Below, piece after piece: positions 1-8,264 of a DNA stretch of 51,138 bases. The first letter of the stretch is position 1. Each line of letters opens with the position of its first letter. The notes beneath the pieces are model-generated. The model did no database searches and was not told the DNA's origin. It saw only the letters and a list, made by a program, of their open reading frames with translations. Both the position numbers and the translations under genes were made by a program. Source of the DNA: Pseudomonas sp. GM18 (GTDB lineage Bacteria > Pseudomonadota > Gammaproteobacteria > Pseudomonadales > Pseudomonadaceae); contig NZ_AKJT01000078.1 in NCBI RefSeq assembly GCF_000282195.1, positions 1 to 51,138 on the forward strand, given 5' to 3'.

Positions 1-13
1 GGGGGGGGGGGGG
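1..13. other. G homopolymer at the window edge
   Basis: The first 13 bases are all G and run straight into a REP element. With a REP at this edge and a stable-RNA-like promoter at the other, this looks like the end of an assembled contig, and the G run may be a sequencing artefact. It carries no biological signal I can support. Confidence 0.6.
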
Positions 14-15
14 AG

Positions 16-150
16 CCTGTGGCGAGGGGGCTTGCCCCCGTTCGGCTGCGAAGCAGTCGTAAAACCAGTCACCACTTTCTAAGTTCAAGATTGTGGTTGC
101 TGGTTTTAGGGGGGCTTCGCGCCCCAACGGGGGCAAGCCCCCTCGCCACA
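16..150. repeat. Inverted REP pair
   Basis: Two copies of the same GC-rich unit face each other. The left copy reads GTGGCGAGGGGGCTTGCCCC and the right copy is its reverse complement, with about 80 bases between them that contain a second, weaker complementarity. The same pair occurs at 8656-8770 and a single copy at 15129-15158, so this is a REP family in this genome. It lies upstream of tadG. Confidence 0.85.
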
Positions 151-291
151 CACGCCCCACAATAAGTCCGTTCCCACATGGAGTTTTTGTTGGTGGGATG
201 GCGAGTTGCCAGCAATCCGGCAAACCCTTGTCTACACTGCTGTTCATCAATGGAGGTAGCCCTCGGCGGTGCGCCGGCAAAGGAGTGCGCC

Positions 292-2274
292 ATGTCTCCC
301 TGCTTGCAGTTTCGTAGCCCGGCCCGGCAACGGGGAGCGATTGGTTTGATGGCGGTGCTGACCCTCGGCATGGCCCTGGTGTTCCTGCTGATCATGGTCG
401 ACAGTGGCCGCTTGTACCTGGAAAAACGCAGCTTGCAGCGGATAGCGGACATGGCCGCACTGGAGGCTGCCACGCGTAACGGAGATTGCGCTGCGGGTAC
501 CACCGCGACCGTCTATGCCACTGCCAGCGTAAACCGCAACGGCTTCACCCTTCCTGACCCCACGCGCAGCCTGGCGGTAGCCTGTGGCACCTTGAGCCTG
601 GACGCCAACAATCTGCGGGTTTTTGTGGCAAACCCAAGCAGCAGCGAAGCCATTCGGGTGATCGTCGGTCATTCGGTGCAGCAGAGTTTCGCCGGTGGCG
701 TTGGCGCGCTGTTCGGCGGTGCGCCGGCCGGGGCGACCCTCAACCTGACTGCGACCGCCGTCGCGGCGCTACCGCCACCGCTGGCATCGCTGACCCTGCG
801 TACCACGGCGCTGAGCATCGATAGCAGCAAGTCAGCCACCCTCAATGCGCTGTTCGGCGGTTTGCTGGGCAGCAGTCTGAACCTCTCCGTCGCAGGGTGG
901 GATGGGTTGGTGAACACCAACATCAGCCTGCTGGGTTACCTTGATCGACTGAAGGTCGACCTCGGCCTCAACGCCGCCGGGTATGGCCAGGTATTGGGTG
1001 CTTCGGTGGCCGTCAGCCAGTTGATCCAGACCGCCGTCAATGTGCTGGACCCCGGCGGCACCCTCGGCGCGACGGCGACCATTGTCGGTCTGCAAGCGCT
1101 CAAGGTGGCCGCAGGCTCCACGACTGTGGTGTTGGGGAATCTGTTGCACGTCGAGAGCGGCAACGACATTTCAACGTTCGCGACGACTGTGAGTGTGTTC
1201 AACCTGATCGAAGGCGTCGTGCAACTGGCCAACAAGAAAAACGGTCTGGTGGCAACGGTGCCGATCAATCTGGCGGGGCTGGCGCAAATCACCGCCCGAG
1301 TGCAGGTACTGGAGCCGCCGCAACTCTCCGCGATCGGCAATCCGAAAAACGCCGCGCTGGATCCGCTGGGACCCAACCGGATCTACGTGAAAACCGCGCA
1401 GCTTCGCACGTTGTTGTCGATCGACTTGCCGGCACTCGATGCCATTACAGCTCTGGCTAATGCGGCGATTGATCTGGCAGGACCGCTGACCAACACCCTC
1501 AACGCCTTGCTCAATCTCGACCTGGTGGCGGTGCTCGATTCACTGACCTGTGCCATAGGCGTGCCCTGCCAGACGCCGGACATCATCGTGCTACCGGGGC
1601 CGATACGGCTCGACGTGGCGCTGGATGTCGCCAGTGCCAACAGTTACGTCACGGCCTACAGCTGCGTCAGCAACACCAACAAAACCCTGACCACCAGCAC
1701 CAGCACATCGCTGGTGAACCTGAAAGTCGGCCGGATCGATGCAGCCAGCATGTTCGGCAGCAACACCGCACCGCCGGCGGTCACGGTGCAGCCGCTGAAG
1801 GTGATCGATATCGGCATCAAAACCTGCCGCAGATTGCTGTTCGTGCCCATCACCTGCGATCCGCGTGTGCCCGGTGTCGGTGGTGGCATCGATATCGTCG
1901 CCGACACCAGCGTAACGCCGAGCACCAACATGCCCCACGTCTACTCCGCACCCCCCGCCAGCAGCCTGCCGGACATCAACCAGCCACCGTTCTACTACTC
2001 GTTTTCCACCAGCAGTATCGTCAGCAACCTGCTCAACACCCCGGTTAACATTCACGTCGATATGTATGGCCCATCGGGCAGTCTTGTCGGCGGTCTGGGA
2101 GCGATCCTGAGCAGCGTGACCAGTTTGCTGGTCAGCGCGATCAACGGCGTGCTCAACCCGTTGCTCGACAGTTTGATCAACACCGTACTGATAAGCCTTG
2201 GGGTCGACTTGAACAAGGTCGACGTCGGCGCCAACCTCAGTTGTCACTCAGGGCGCGCGTCGCTGGTGATCTGA
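292..2274 (+). CDS. tadG: TadG-like Tad pilus assembly protein
   Basis: A 660-residue protein for the Flp/Tad pilus apparatus in the inner membrane and periplasm. Residues about 13-60 hold the Tad N-terminal domain: GAIGLMAVLTLGMALVF starts one membrane helix, followed by a charged stretch with the RIADMAALEAA signature. The rest is a large low-charge periplasmic part rich in Ala, Leu, Val, Ser and Thr, as in TadG proteins. I chose the ATG at 292 because AGGAG lies 8 bases upstream; an earlier in-frame ATG at 178 has no ribosome site and would put 38 unlikely residues before the domain. The last 31 bases overlap the convergent pprA. In PAO1, as I recall, tadG lies next to pprB on the other side of the regulator genes, so it is displaced here. 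Confidence 0.85.
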   Translation: MSPCLQFRSPARQRGAIGLMAVLTLGMALVFLLIMVDSGRLYLEKRSLQRIADMAALEAATRNGDCAAGTTATVYATASVNRNGFTLPDPTRSLAVACGTLSLDANNLRVFVANPSSSEAIRVIVGHSVQQSFAGGVGALFGGAPAGATLNLTATAVAALPPPLASLTLRTTALSIDSSKSATLNALFGGLLGSSLNLSVAGWDGLVNTNISLLGYLDRLKVDLGLNAAGYGQVLGASVAVSQLIQTAVNVLDPGGTLGATATIVGLQALKVAAGSTTVVLGNLLHVESGNDISTFATTVSVFNLIEGVVQLANKKNGLVATVPINLAGLAQITARVQVLEPPQLSAIGNPKNAALDPLGPNRIYVKTAQLRTLLSIDLPALDAITALANAAIDLAGPLTNTLNALLNLDLVAVLDSLTCAIGVPCQTPDIIVLPGPIRLDVALDVASANSYVTAYSCVSNTNKTLTTSTSTSLVNLKVGRIDAASMFGSNTAPPAVTVQPLKVIDIGIKTCRRLLFVPITCDPRVPGVGGGIDIVADTSVTPSTNMPHVYSAPPASSLPDINQPPFYYSFSTSSIVSNLLNTPVNIHVDMYGPSGSLVGGLGAILSSVTSLLVSAINGVLNPLLDSLINTVLISLGVDLNKVDVGANLSCHSGRASLVI

Positions 2275-5015
2275 TCGCCCGTGACAATCGGCAACTCGAT
2301 ACAGAATCGCGCGCCTTCGGCTGCGTTTCTTACGCTCAACCGTCCGCCCATGTTCTCGACGATGCCGTAACTCACCGACAACCCGAGCCCGGTGCCGACG
2401 CCCACCGGTTTGGTGGTGAAGAACGGTTCGAAAATCCGCTCCAGCAACCGCGGATCGATGCCGCCGCCGTTGTCCTCGACCCACAGCCGCACCGAATGCT
2501 CGTCACGTTCGGCGTACAGCGAAATCCACGGCTTGAACTCACGGTCGGACTCGCGTTTGCTCAGCAATGCATCCCGTGCATTGACCATCAGGTTGATCAG
2601 CACCTGCTCCAGCTGATCGACATAACCGCGCACTTGCACATCAAAACCGCTCTCGCTAACCCGCAGCTCGAAGCCTTTGCCGCGCAGGCCTTCAGACAGC
2701 AGCGCCAGCGTGCCGTCGATGGCTTGAACCGGATTGAACGGCTGCTGCTCGATCTCCGAACGCCGGCCGAACACCCGCATGTGATCCACCACCCGCGCGG
2801 CGCGCTGGACTTGTGCGTCGATGCGATTGAGTTTGTCTGTCAGGTAATCGATTTGTGCGTCGCCATTGCTCAGACGCTTGAGCACATTGACGATGGCCAT
2901 GCGCATCACGTTCAGCGGCTGATTGATTTCATGGGCGAGCCCAGTGGCCATTTCGCCGAGGGTGGCCATTTTCGCGCTCTGGGTAAGCTGTTGTTGGGCG
3001 CGCCGGACCTCGGTGTTGTCGCGGCCCACGGCTTGAATCTCAAGCAAGCGACCCTGTTCGTCGAACACCCCGCGATCCGACCAGACCCACCAGGCGTGTT
3101 CCCGTCCCGGCAGTTGCAGGTTGATTTCCGCAGTGCTGACCGGGAACTCCGGGCTCAGTCGACTGAGGCGCTGGAGGAACGCTTCGCGCTGCTCCGGCGA
3201 CATCCAGCTGCCCAGGTTTACCCCCGGCAGCTGTTCGGGTTGGCATTCCAGATAGGTCGCCAGTGGCCGGTTGCCGAAGGTCAGCGTCAGGTCGGGGCGG
3301 TAGCGGCAGATCATCGCCGGGGAATCTTCCACCAGAATCCGATAGCGCTCTTCACTCTGCTTGACCTTCTCGGCGGCCAGGGTTGCCTCGGTGACATCCA
3401 GCCACAGACCCACGGCTTCCACCGGCAGCCCGAGGTCGTCGCGCAGCAGTTTGGCCTCGTCGAGCAGCCAGTGGTAATCGCCGCGACTATCGCGCAGTCG
3501 GTAACGGGCGCGCACCGAACCTTCGCGCAGCAGTTGCCGGGTGCGCTCGAAATAGCCGTCGCGGTCCTCGGGATGGACCCGCTCCACCAGCGCACCGGCG
3601 GCGCAATCGGCGAGCGACCAGCCGAGCAATGGCAGCAGGCTGTCGCTGAAAAACGTCGGTTGCAGCGCCCCTTCGACATAGCGCTGCACGTAGATCACCG
3701 CTGGTGAACTGGCGATCAGGTTGTCCAGCCGGGCATGGGCGGCAGCGGCGTTCTGCTGCTGGTTCTTGATGTCGCTGATGTCGAGCATGAAACCCACCAG
3801 CCGGCGGCTTTTGCCGATGCCCAACGCCTGGCCTTGCAGTCGATACCAGATTGGCGTTTGCGCCGTGTCGGGGCGATGCAGACGCACGCACAACAGCAGC
3901 GGCGCGCCTTCGTCCTGCAAGGTTTGCAGGCGAATCGTCAGCTCTTCACGGTCGGCGGGGTGAATCTGTTCGAGCCAGTCGTGCAGCGGCAAACGAGCCC
4001 TCGCCAGGCTCAGCGTACTGGCGAGCGACGGCGCCAATTGCACCTCGGCATGGTCACTGAAAACCTCCCACCAACCGGTGCCGAGCAAGGCTTGCAGAGA
4101 CTCCAGCCGCTCCAGTTGCAGGTGGTGCCGATGCTCGCGCAAGCGCTCCAGCAGCGGCCCGGCCAGGGCGGCGGTGAGTTGCAACCAGTCGCGCTCGCTC
4201 AAGTCGGGGGCACGCTCTTGCACCGGGTAGAAACCACAGAGCAACCAGGCGACCACGCCCTGGGCATTGCGATAGGGCACCGCAAACCCTTCGGCATTAC
4301 CGAAGATGCTTTGCAGGCGTGGGTGCTCGCTGGGTGTCAGCTGTTGGGGGACGGAGCCGTTCAAACTGTCGAGGCCGGTGCCCAGGCGTTGATTGACATC
4401 CCACAACCTTGGCGCATCGAAGGCCGCGTACTGCTGGTGAATCAACCAACCCTCGGCCTGTTCATCGAGCAAGGCCATGGCCATGCACGGGATCTGAAAA
4501 CGCAGGGCCAGGCCTTGCAGTTGCTCCGCCAGCACCTCGGGCAGGCGCGTCAGGCTACACAGGCGCAACTGTTCGCTGACCTGCGCCGCGAGCAACTGGC
4601 ATTGTTCACGGCTGCGCGCTTGTCGACGTTCGAGCAACAGGTCGCCGATGTCGATCAACTGTAACAACCATTCTTCGCCCAGCGGCTGCACCCAGCCGCG
4701 CAGGTGCAGCGGTTGTCCGGCGAGGCTGAAAAAGTCCAGGTCCAGGCTCTGTCCCTGCCACTCGGCCGGCGTACCTTCCACCGACAGGGCGCTATGGGGC
4801 ATGAGGTAATCGAGCAGGTGCGGTGGTGACTGCGCGTCGGCTATTTGTTGCGCCAGCAGATGCCGCAGTGGACCACTGAGGTGAATCACTCGACCTTCAT
4901 CATCCAGATGCAGCTGCAAACCGACACGCTGCACGCTCGCAGGGTCTGGCGTGTTCGGGGTCTGTGGCGGATGGCGATTGAGCAGACGCCCGAAGAGTTT
5001 GTCCCCGGAGCTCAA
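2244..5015 (-). CDS. pprA: PprA-like multi-PAS sensor histidine kinase
   Basis: A 923-residue soluble sensor kinase with no membrane segment. The N-terminal third looks like a PAS-like then GAF-like region. Three PAS-type modules follow at about residues 320-690, including LGTGWWEVFSDH, SSPAVIYVQRYVEG and SPAMICRYRPDL. The dimerisation box ATGLAHEINQPLN has its phospho-accepting His near residue 695. The ATPase domain has the N box EQVLINLMVNARDAL and the G boxes VEDNGGGIDPRL and GVGTGLGLSVSYG. There is no receiver domain. Its start overlaps the tadE-like stop by 4 bases (ATGA), which suggests translational coupling. By position beside fppA and pprB it is the PprA of the PprAB system that controls Flp pili in P. 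aeruginosa; the ligand is not visible. Confidence 0.85.
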   Translation of the reverse strand: MSSGDKLFGRLLNRHPPQTPNTPDPASVQRVGLQLHLDDEGRVIHLSGPLRHLLAQQIADAQSPPHLLDYLMPHSALSVEGTPAEWQGQSLDLDFFSLAGQPLHLRGWVQPLGEEWLLQLIDIGDLLLERRQARSREQCQLLAAQVSEQLRLCSLTRLPEVLAEQLQGLALRFQIPCMAMALLDEQAEGWLIHQQYAAFDAPRLWDVNQRLGTGLDSLNGSVPQQLTPSEHPRLQSIFGNAEGFAVPYRNAQGVVAWLLCGFYPVQERAPDLSERDWLQLTAALAGPLLERLREHRHHLQLERLESLQALLGTGWWEVFSDHAEVQLAPSLASTLSLARARLPLHDWLEQIHPADREELTIRLQTLQDEGAPLLLCVRLHRPDTAQTPIWYRLQGQALGIGKSRRLVGFMLDISDIKNQQQNAAAAHARLDNLIASSPAVIYVQRYVEGALQPTFFSDSLLPLLGWSLADCAAGALVERVHPEDRDGYFERTRQLLREGSVRARYRLRDSRGDYHWLLDEAKLLRDDLGLPVEAVGLWLDVTEATLAAEKVKQSEERYRILVEDSPAMICRYRPDLTLTFGNRPLATYLECQPEQLPGVNLGSWMSPEQREAFLQRLSRLSPEFPVSTAEINLQLPGREHAWWVWSDRGVFDEQGRLLEIQAVGRDNTEVRRAQQQLTQSAKMATLGEMATGLAHEINQPLNVMRMAIVNVLKRLSNGDAQIDYLTDKLNRIDAQVQRAARVVDHMRVFGRRSEIEQQPFNPVQAIDGTLALLSEGLRGKGFELRVSESGFDVQVRGYVDQLEQVLINLMVNARDALLSKRESDREFKPWISLYAERDEHSVRLWVEDNGGGIDPRLLERIFEPFFTTKPVGVGTGLGLSVSYGIVENMGGRLSVRNAAEGARFCIELPIVTGDQITSDARPE

Positions 5016-5452
5016 AACTGCAGGCTCGATTGGGCGGTGAGGGTCGCCGGCAGATTGGGCACGGCACCGATCCCCGGCAGCACCAGGAACGGCAGCACTT
5101 GATTCAGTTTACTGGTGGGGTAGTTGATGGTGACCGTCAGCACGCCGCCGGTGTAGGTGGCGCTGGCGTCGGTGGCCACGTTGAAGTTCAGCGCGGCGGG
5201 AATCCAGGCCAACTGCCGGGTCAGTTCGGTGGTGGCAACGGTTCGCACGGCGGTGTCGTAATTGGTGGTGCCCGGGTCCAGCGCCACACTGCGGCGCACC
5301 GCTTCAGCCGTGGATTTATTGAACGATTGCATCAGTAACAGCGGCAGGCTGTAACTGACCAACCCATAAAACACGGCGAAAAAAATCACGAACACCAAGG
5401 CAAATTCAATCGCCACGGCACCTTTTTGTTTGCGGGGGAGGCCTGTACTCAT
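5012..5452 (-). CDS. TadE-like pseudopilin
   Basis: A 146-residue TadE-family protein, the counterpart by position of PA4294. The N-terminus has a short basic leader (MSTGLPRKQK) and then GAVAIEFALVFVIFF, a prepilin-peptidase-like site with Glu at the fifth position of the mature protein and one hydrophobic helix. The rest is a small extracytoplasmic domain. It is probably processed by the peptidase encoded divergently at 5528 and incorporated as a minor pseudopilin of the Tad apparatus. It is the first gene of a two-gene unit with pprA (4-base overlap). Confidence 0.8.
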   Translation of the reverse strand: MSTGLPRKQKGAVAIEFALVFVIFFAVFYGLVSYSLPLLLMQSFNKSTAEAVRRSVALDPGTTNYDTAVRTVATTELTRQLAWIPAALNFNVATDASATYTGGVLTVTINYPTSKLNQVLPFLVLPGIGAVPNLPATLTAQSSLQF

Positions 5453-5527
5453 GAGTGCGTCTACCCTGACAATTACTGCGTAGTGTCAGCATAGAATCAT
5501 TCAGCCAAAACGGACGTTTTTTACCGG

Positions 5528-5998
5528 ATGCAGAGCCTTGTCCTACTCATCTGGCTGACGCTTTGCGCAGCACAGGATGCCCGAGAGCGCCACATCGCCA
5601 ACGGCCTGACCGTTGGCGCAGGTGTGCTGGCGCTTATCTATCTGTTGTGGACAGGGACTACTTGGCTGGGGGCCGAGGCGGTGCAGGGCGTATGGGCTTT
5701 GTTGTTGGCATTGGCCTTCACCTTGCCCGGTTATGCAGTGCGACGTATGGGGGCAGGCGATGTGAAGCTGATGGCGACGCTGGGCCTTGCGACGGACGGT
5801 ACGCACCTGCTCGGCAGTTTCATCGGTGCCGGGTTGGCCAGTGCGCTCTGGCTGCTGCTGGCGCCAAGACTCTGGCTGCATATGGGTCAGAGGCTTAGGG
5901 TGCGTCTTCGTTACCTGGAGCCTGGCATGTCAAAAAAGCAGCCCTTTGCGCCGTTTGTGCTGGTGGGTGTGTTGCTCACACTGGCCTGGATGCATTAG
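5528..5998 (+). CDS. fppA: FppA-like Flp prepilin peptidase (A24 family)
   Basis: A 156-residue integral membrane aspartic peptidase with about five hydrophobic segments. It has both catalytic aspartates expected of A24 enzymes: D17 in CAAQDARERHIAN and D78 in the GAGD motif of RRMGAGDVKL. It lacks the N-terminal methylase domain of PilD, as is usual for the short Tad-type enzymes (TadV/CpaA/FppA). It should cleave the leaders of the Flp pilin (14412) and the TadE-like pseudopilin. It is divergent from the tadE-like gene, with 75 bases between, and runs in the same direction as pprB. Confidence 0.88.
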   Translation: MQSLVLLIWLTLCAAQDARERHIANGLTVGAGVLALIYLLWTGTTWLGAEAVQGVWALLLALAFTLPGYAVRRMGAGDVKLMATLGLATDGTHLLGSFIGAGLASALWLLLAPRLWLHMGQRLRVRLRYLEPGMSKKQPFAPFVLVGVLLTLAWMH

Positions 5999-6119
5999 TC
6001 GCAGGCGTCCCCTGTTCTATGTACATAGTCGGAAAGTGCGTCTACTTTCAAAACAGTTGTTGTACAGCCTGTGGTGTCGGTGCAGGAGCGGCCAAGCCAG
6101 ACTTGGCATGGAGTGGCAC

Positions 6120-6911
6120 GTGAACAAGGTTACCTCGGCAGTAAAAGTTCTTGTGGTTGATGATGAGCCGTTGATTGTCGAAGAGCTTTGCGAGTTCATC
6201 GAGCTCAATGGTTATCGCTGTGTGCCTTGTGTCTCCGGCCATCAGGCGATCGAGCGTTTCAGCGAAGACGTGAATATCGGCCTGGTGTTGTGTGATTTGC
6301 AGATGCCTGACATGGATGGCATCCAGCTTGTCCAGGCGCTGCAGCGGTTGTCGGGCAAGCACCGGGCGTTCGAGGCGATCATGCTCACCGGGCATGCGAA
6401 CAAGCAGGATGTGATCAAGGCTTTGCGTATCGGGTTCGCCGATTACTATCAGAAGCCGATTGATCTGGCTGAGTTGCTCGAAGGTTTGCAGCGTCAGGAA
6501 GTGGCCTTGCAGGAGCGGCAGAAAAACCTGCAGTTGGGGCATTTGAGTCAGAAGCTGCAGTACCTTTGTGAATCGATCGATGAGCTTTATCAGGATCTGG
6601 ACAAGGTTCGGCGGGGGGCGTCCCCGGAGCCTGTGTCCGGTTCGGTTGACGGTGCGCTCGGTGAACCGGAGCGGGTGGTGGGGATGCCGGCGGTGTTCAA
6701 TCAGTTGTCGCCGCGTCAGTTGGAGGTGGCGCAGTTGGTGGGCAAGGGGCAGACCAATTATCAGATTGCCTGTGAGTTGGGGATTACCGAGAACACGGTG
6801 AAGCTTTATGTGTCGCAGGTGTTGCGGTTGACGCATATGCATAATCGTACGCAGGTGGCGTTGGCGTTGTCGCCCGGGAACGCTGGGGGGCGGCGGGTTT
6901 CTGCGCACTGA
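6120..6911 (+). CDS. pprB: PprB-like LuxR-type response regulator
   Basis: A 263-residue response regulator, partner of PprA by context. The receiver has the acidic pair VVDDE, the phosphorylation site D59 in LCDLQMPDMDG and Lys in YYQKP. A helical linker of about 60 residues (VALQERQKNLQLGH...) follows, then a LuxR-type helix-turn-helix (LSPRQLEVAQLVGKGQTNYQ). In P. aeruginosa, PprB activates flp-tad and other surface genes. I chose the GTG at 6120 because GGAG lies 6 bases before it; the in-frame ATG at 6108 has no ribosome site. About 120 bases separate it from fppA. Confidence 0.87.
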   Translation: MNKVTSAVKVLVVDDEPLIVEELCEFIELNGYRCVPCVSGHQAIERFSEDVNIGLVLCDLQMPDMDGIQLVQALQRLSGKHRAFEAIMLTGHANKQDVIKALRIGFADYYQKPIDLAELLEGLQRQEVALQERQKNLQLGHLSQKLQYLCESIDELYQDLDKVRRGASPEPVSGSVDGALGEPERVVGMPAVFNQLSPRQLEVAQLVGKGQTNYQIACELGITENTVKLYVSQVLRLTHMHNRTQVALALSPGNAGGRRVSAH

Positions 6912-6939
6912 GTTTCTGGATCTTTTGATCTTGGCGGCC

Positions 6940-7300
6940 TTTGGGCCGACCATGTTCTTGTTGGTGCTGGGTACATATCCGTTGCTGCGGTAACGGCTAC
7001 TTATGGTTTCGCCCTTACGGCGAGTCCCTTTTGGCAAACGCCCCAAAAGGAACCAAAAGGTCTCGCCCCAAGCGTCCGGCCCCTCGCTAAGGCTCGGCGT
7101 TCCTTCGTTCCGGTATCCATCTGGGAGCATCGCCCTACGGTTGGCTTCGCTTCAACCTACATGCGATGGGTTCGACTGCGTCGAACGGCGCTGCGCGCCA
7201 ATCCCCAGATGAACACCTCCACTCAGCCTCCCGAAGGGGCGGGCAGATCAAAATCAAAAGCGGCAGGCGAGCTAACGCTCGGCCTGTAGTTTGGCGGGTG
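6940..7300. repeat. Long intergenic repeat block (Pseudomonas type)
   Basis: About 360 bases with no credible gene. I remember blocks of this design from several P. fluorescens group genomes: CCGTT...AACGG, then TTTCGCCCTTACGGCGAGTC, an AAAAGGAACCAAAAGG stretch, and GATGAACACCTCCACTCAGC. I cannot name the family. Short complementary segments suggest secondary structure. Only one copy is in this window. Confidence 0.5.
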
Positions 7301-7312
7301 TATGCCGCTCCA

Positions 7313-7409
7313 TTGTGGGAGCGGGCTTGCTCGCGATGGTGGCCTGACAGCCGACCCATCTCTTTCGTCTGTACCTGAATGATCGTTCCCACGCTCCCGC
7401 GTGGGAACG
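7313..7409. repeat. Half-REP followed by a GTTCCCACGC hairpin
   Basis: A half-REP (TGTGGGAGCGGGCTTGCTCG, from about 7315) is followed at 7385-7409 by a perfect hairpin with arms GTTCCCACGC and GCGTGGGAAC. The same hairpin, one stem longer, forms the element at 20745-20775. The string of elements between pprB and tadC suggests that this gap tolerates insertions. Confidence 0.7.
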
Positions 7410-7472
7410 CCGCCGGGGACGCTCCGCGTTCCGCTTTTGAATGTTTAATTGATGTCTCAGTGCGCAGATCTT

Positions 7473-7706
7473 TTCCCACGCATTTTTCAGGTTGCCCGTC
7501 GGAAGCTGCGTCTCTAGCCTTTGTCTGCCGCTGACAATTCAGCGTCCGGGCGTCGCGGCTCGATTCTTGAGGCATATTCGCTCCACCTGACAACAGCACT
7601 ATTGGGTGTCTGTCGTTACGTGTCATGGCGACTGTGCGCAGGATACCTTCGGGTATGCCGAGCAAGCCTCAGATCTCGGTCCGCGAACCCGCGTACAGTT
7701 GCCACC
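7473..7706 (+). promoter_or_regulatory. DUF6124-type leader, copy 1
   Basis: A 234-base non-coding stretch that matches 7974-8205 almost end to end, including CTCTAGCCTTTGTC, the hairpin CGCTGACAATTCAGCG, TGTCATGGCGACTGTGCG and TCGGTCCGCGAACCCGCGTA. A 17-base arm at 7626-7642 pairs with 7688-7704 and encloses two small hairpins (ATACCTTCGGGTAT and CCGAG...CTCGG). It sits upstream of a decayed gene copy. Confidence 0.7.
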
Positions 7707-7710
7707 CCGC

Positions 7711-7873
7711 TGACCACCACCTCAAGCCACCACTCAAACAACCGAAAGCCGCAAGCCGAGCAAGGTGTTTCTGGTCGCCCCGGATATGGATAACGAAAGC
7801 CTGCTGCCCCATGTCTGCGAATCACTGGCCTCGGCTAGCGTCATGACCAGCGACCGCGTATGTCGACGCCCCT
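7711..7873 (+). pseudogene. Decayed duplicate of the DUF6124-type gene
   Basis: This stretch matches residues 34 to about 90 of the intact gene at 8265. It lacks the first 33 codons, the ribosome site and the C-terminal third. A one-base deletion near codon 45 and a five-base deletion near codon 82 break the frame. Between them the frame MFLVAPDMDNESLLPHVCES is still clear. The deletion that removed the gene start joined leader copy 1 directly to codon 34. A half-REP (7899-7930) follows. Confidence 0.85.
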
Positions 7874-7973
7874 TATTGCAGACATACACCGACCCACTTG
7901 TAGGAGCGAGGCTTGCCCGCGAAGGCGACCTCACAGGCAACGATGTTTATTGGTCGGTAAAAACATCAGAACC

Positions 7974-8264
7974 TTCCCACATGTTTTTCAGGTTGTCCGT
8001 CGGAAGTGGAATCTCTAGCCTTTGTCCGTCGCTGACAATTCAGCGATCGGGCTTCGCGGTCCGCCGAACTGATGCATAATCGCACCACCTAACAACAGCA
8101 CTTTCTGGTGTCTGTCGTTTCGTGTCATGGCGACTGTGCGCGGGATACCCTCGGGTATGCCGAGTTCTCGGTTCTCGGTCCGCGAACCCGCGTACAGCTG
8201 CCACCTCCAAATTGCGTCGCGGCAATTGGAAGTGGCTCCATTTCATAAACCGAGAGATTTCACT
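7974..8264 (+). promoter_or_regulatory. Structured 5' leader of the DUF6124-type gene, copy 2
   Basis: Non-coding leader ending at the ATG of the intact gene. Bases 7974-8205 repeat copy 1. The 17-base arm 8128-8144 pairs with 8187-8203 (one A-C mismatch, two G-U pairs). A second hairpin, 8200-8215 with 8222-8236, closes just before the ribosome site. The two stems share bases 8200-8203 (GCCA) and so cannot both form fully. There is no U run after the second hairpin, so it is not a standard terminator. I remember very similar leaders before related Pseudomonas genes but know no published name. Confidence 0.65.

Noticed and set aside
16..150. REP clusters as a possible CRISPR array
   Set aside because: The units are inverted pairs scattered over the window with no regular spacers and no cas genes.
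2241..3707. A 488-codon frame opposite pprA
   Set aside because: It is rich in His, Gln and Arg and antisense to a kinase with all its motifs; this is the usual shadow of a GC-rich gene.
7521..7793. A 90-codon frame across leader copy 1
   Set aside because: It runs through the conserved non-coding stems and a pseudogene in the wrong frame; copy 2 of the leader does not keep this frame.
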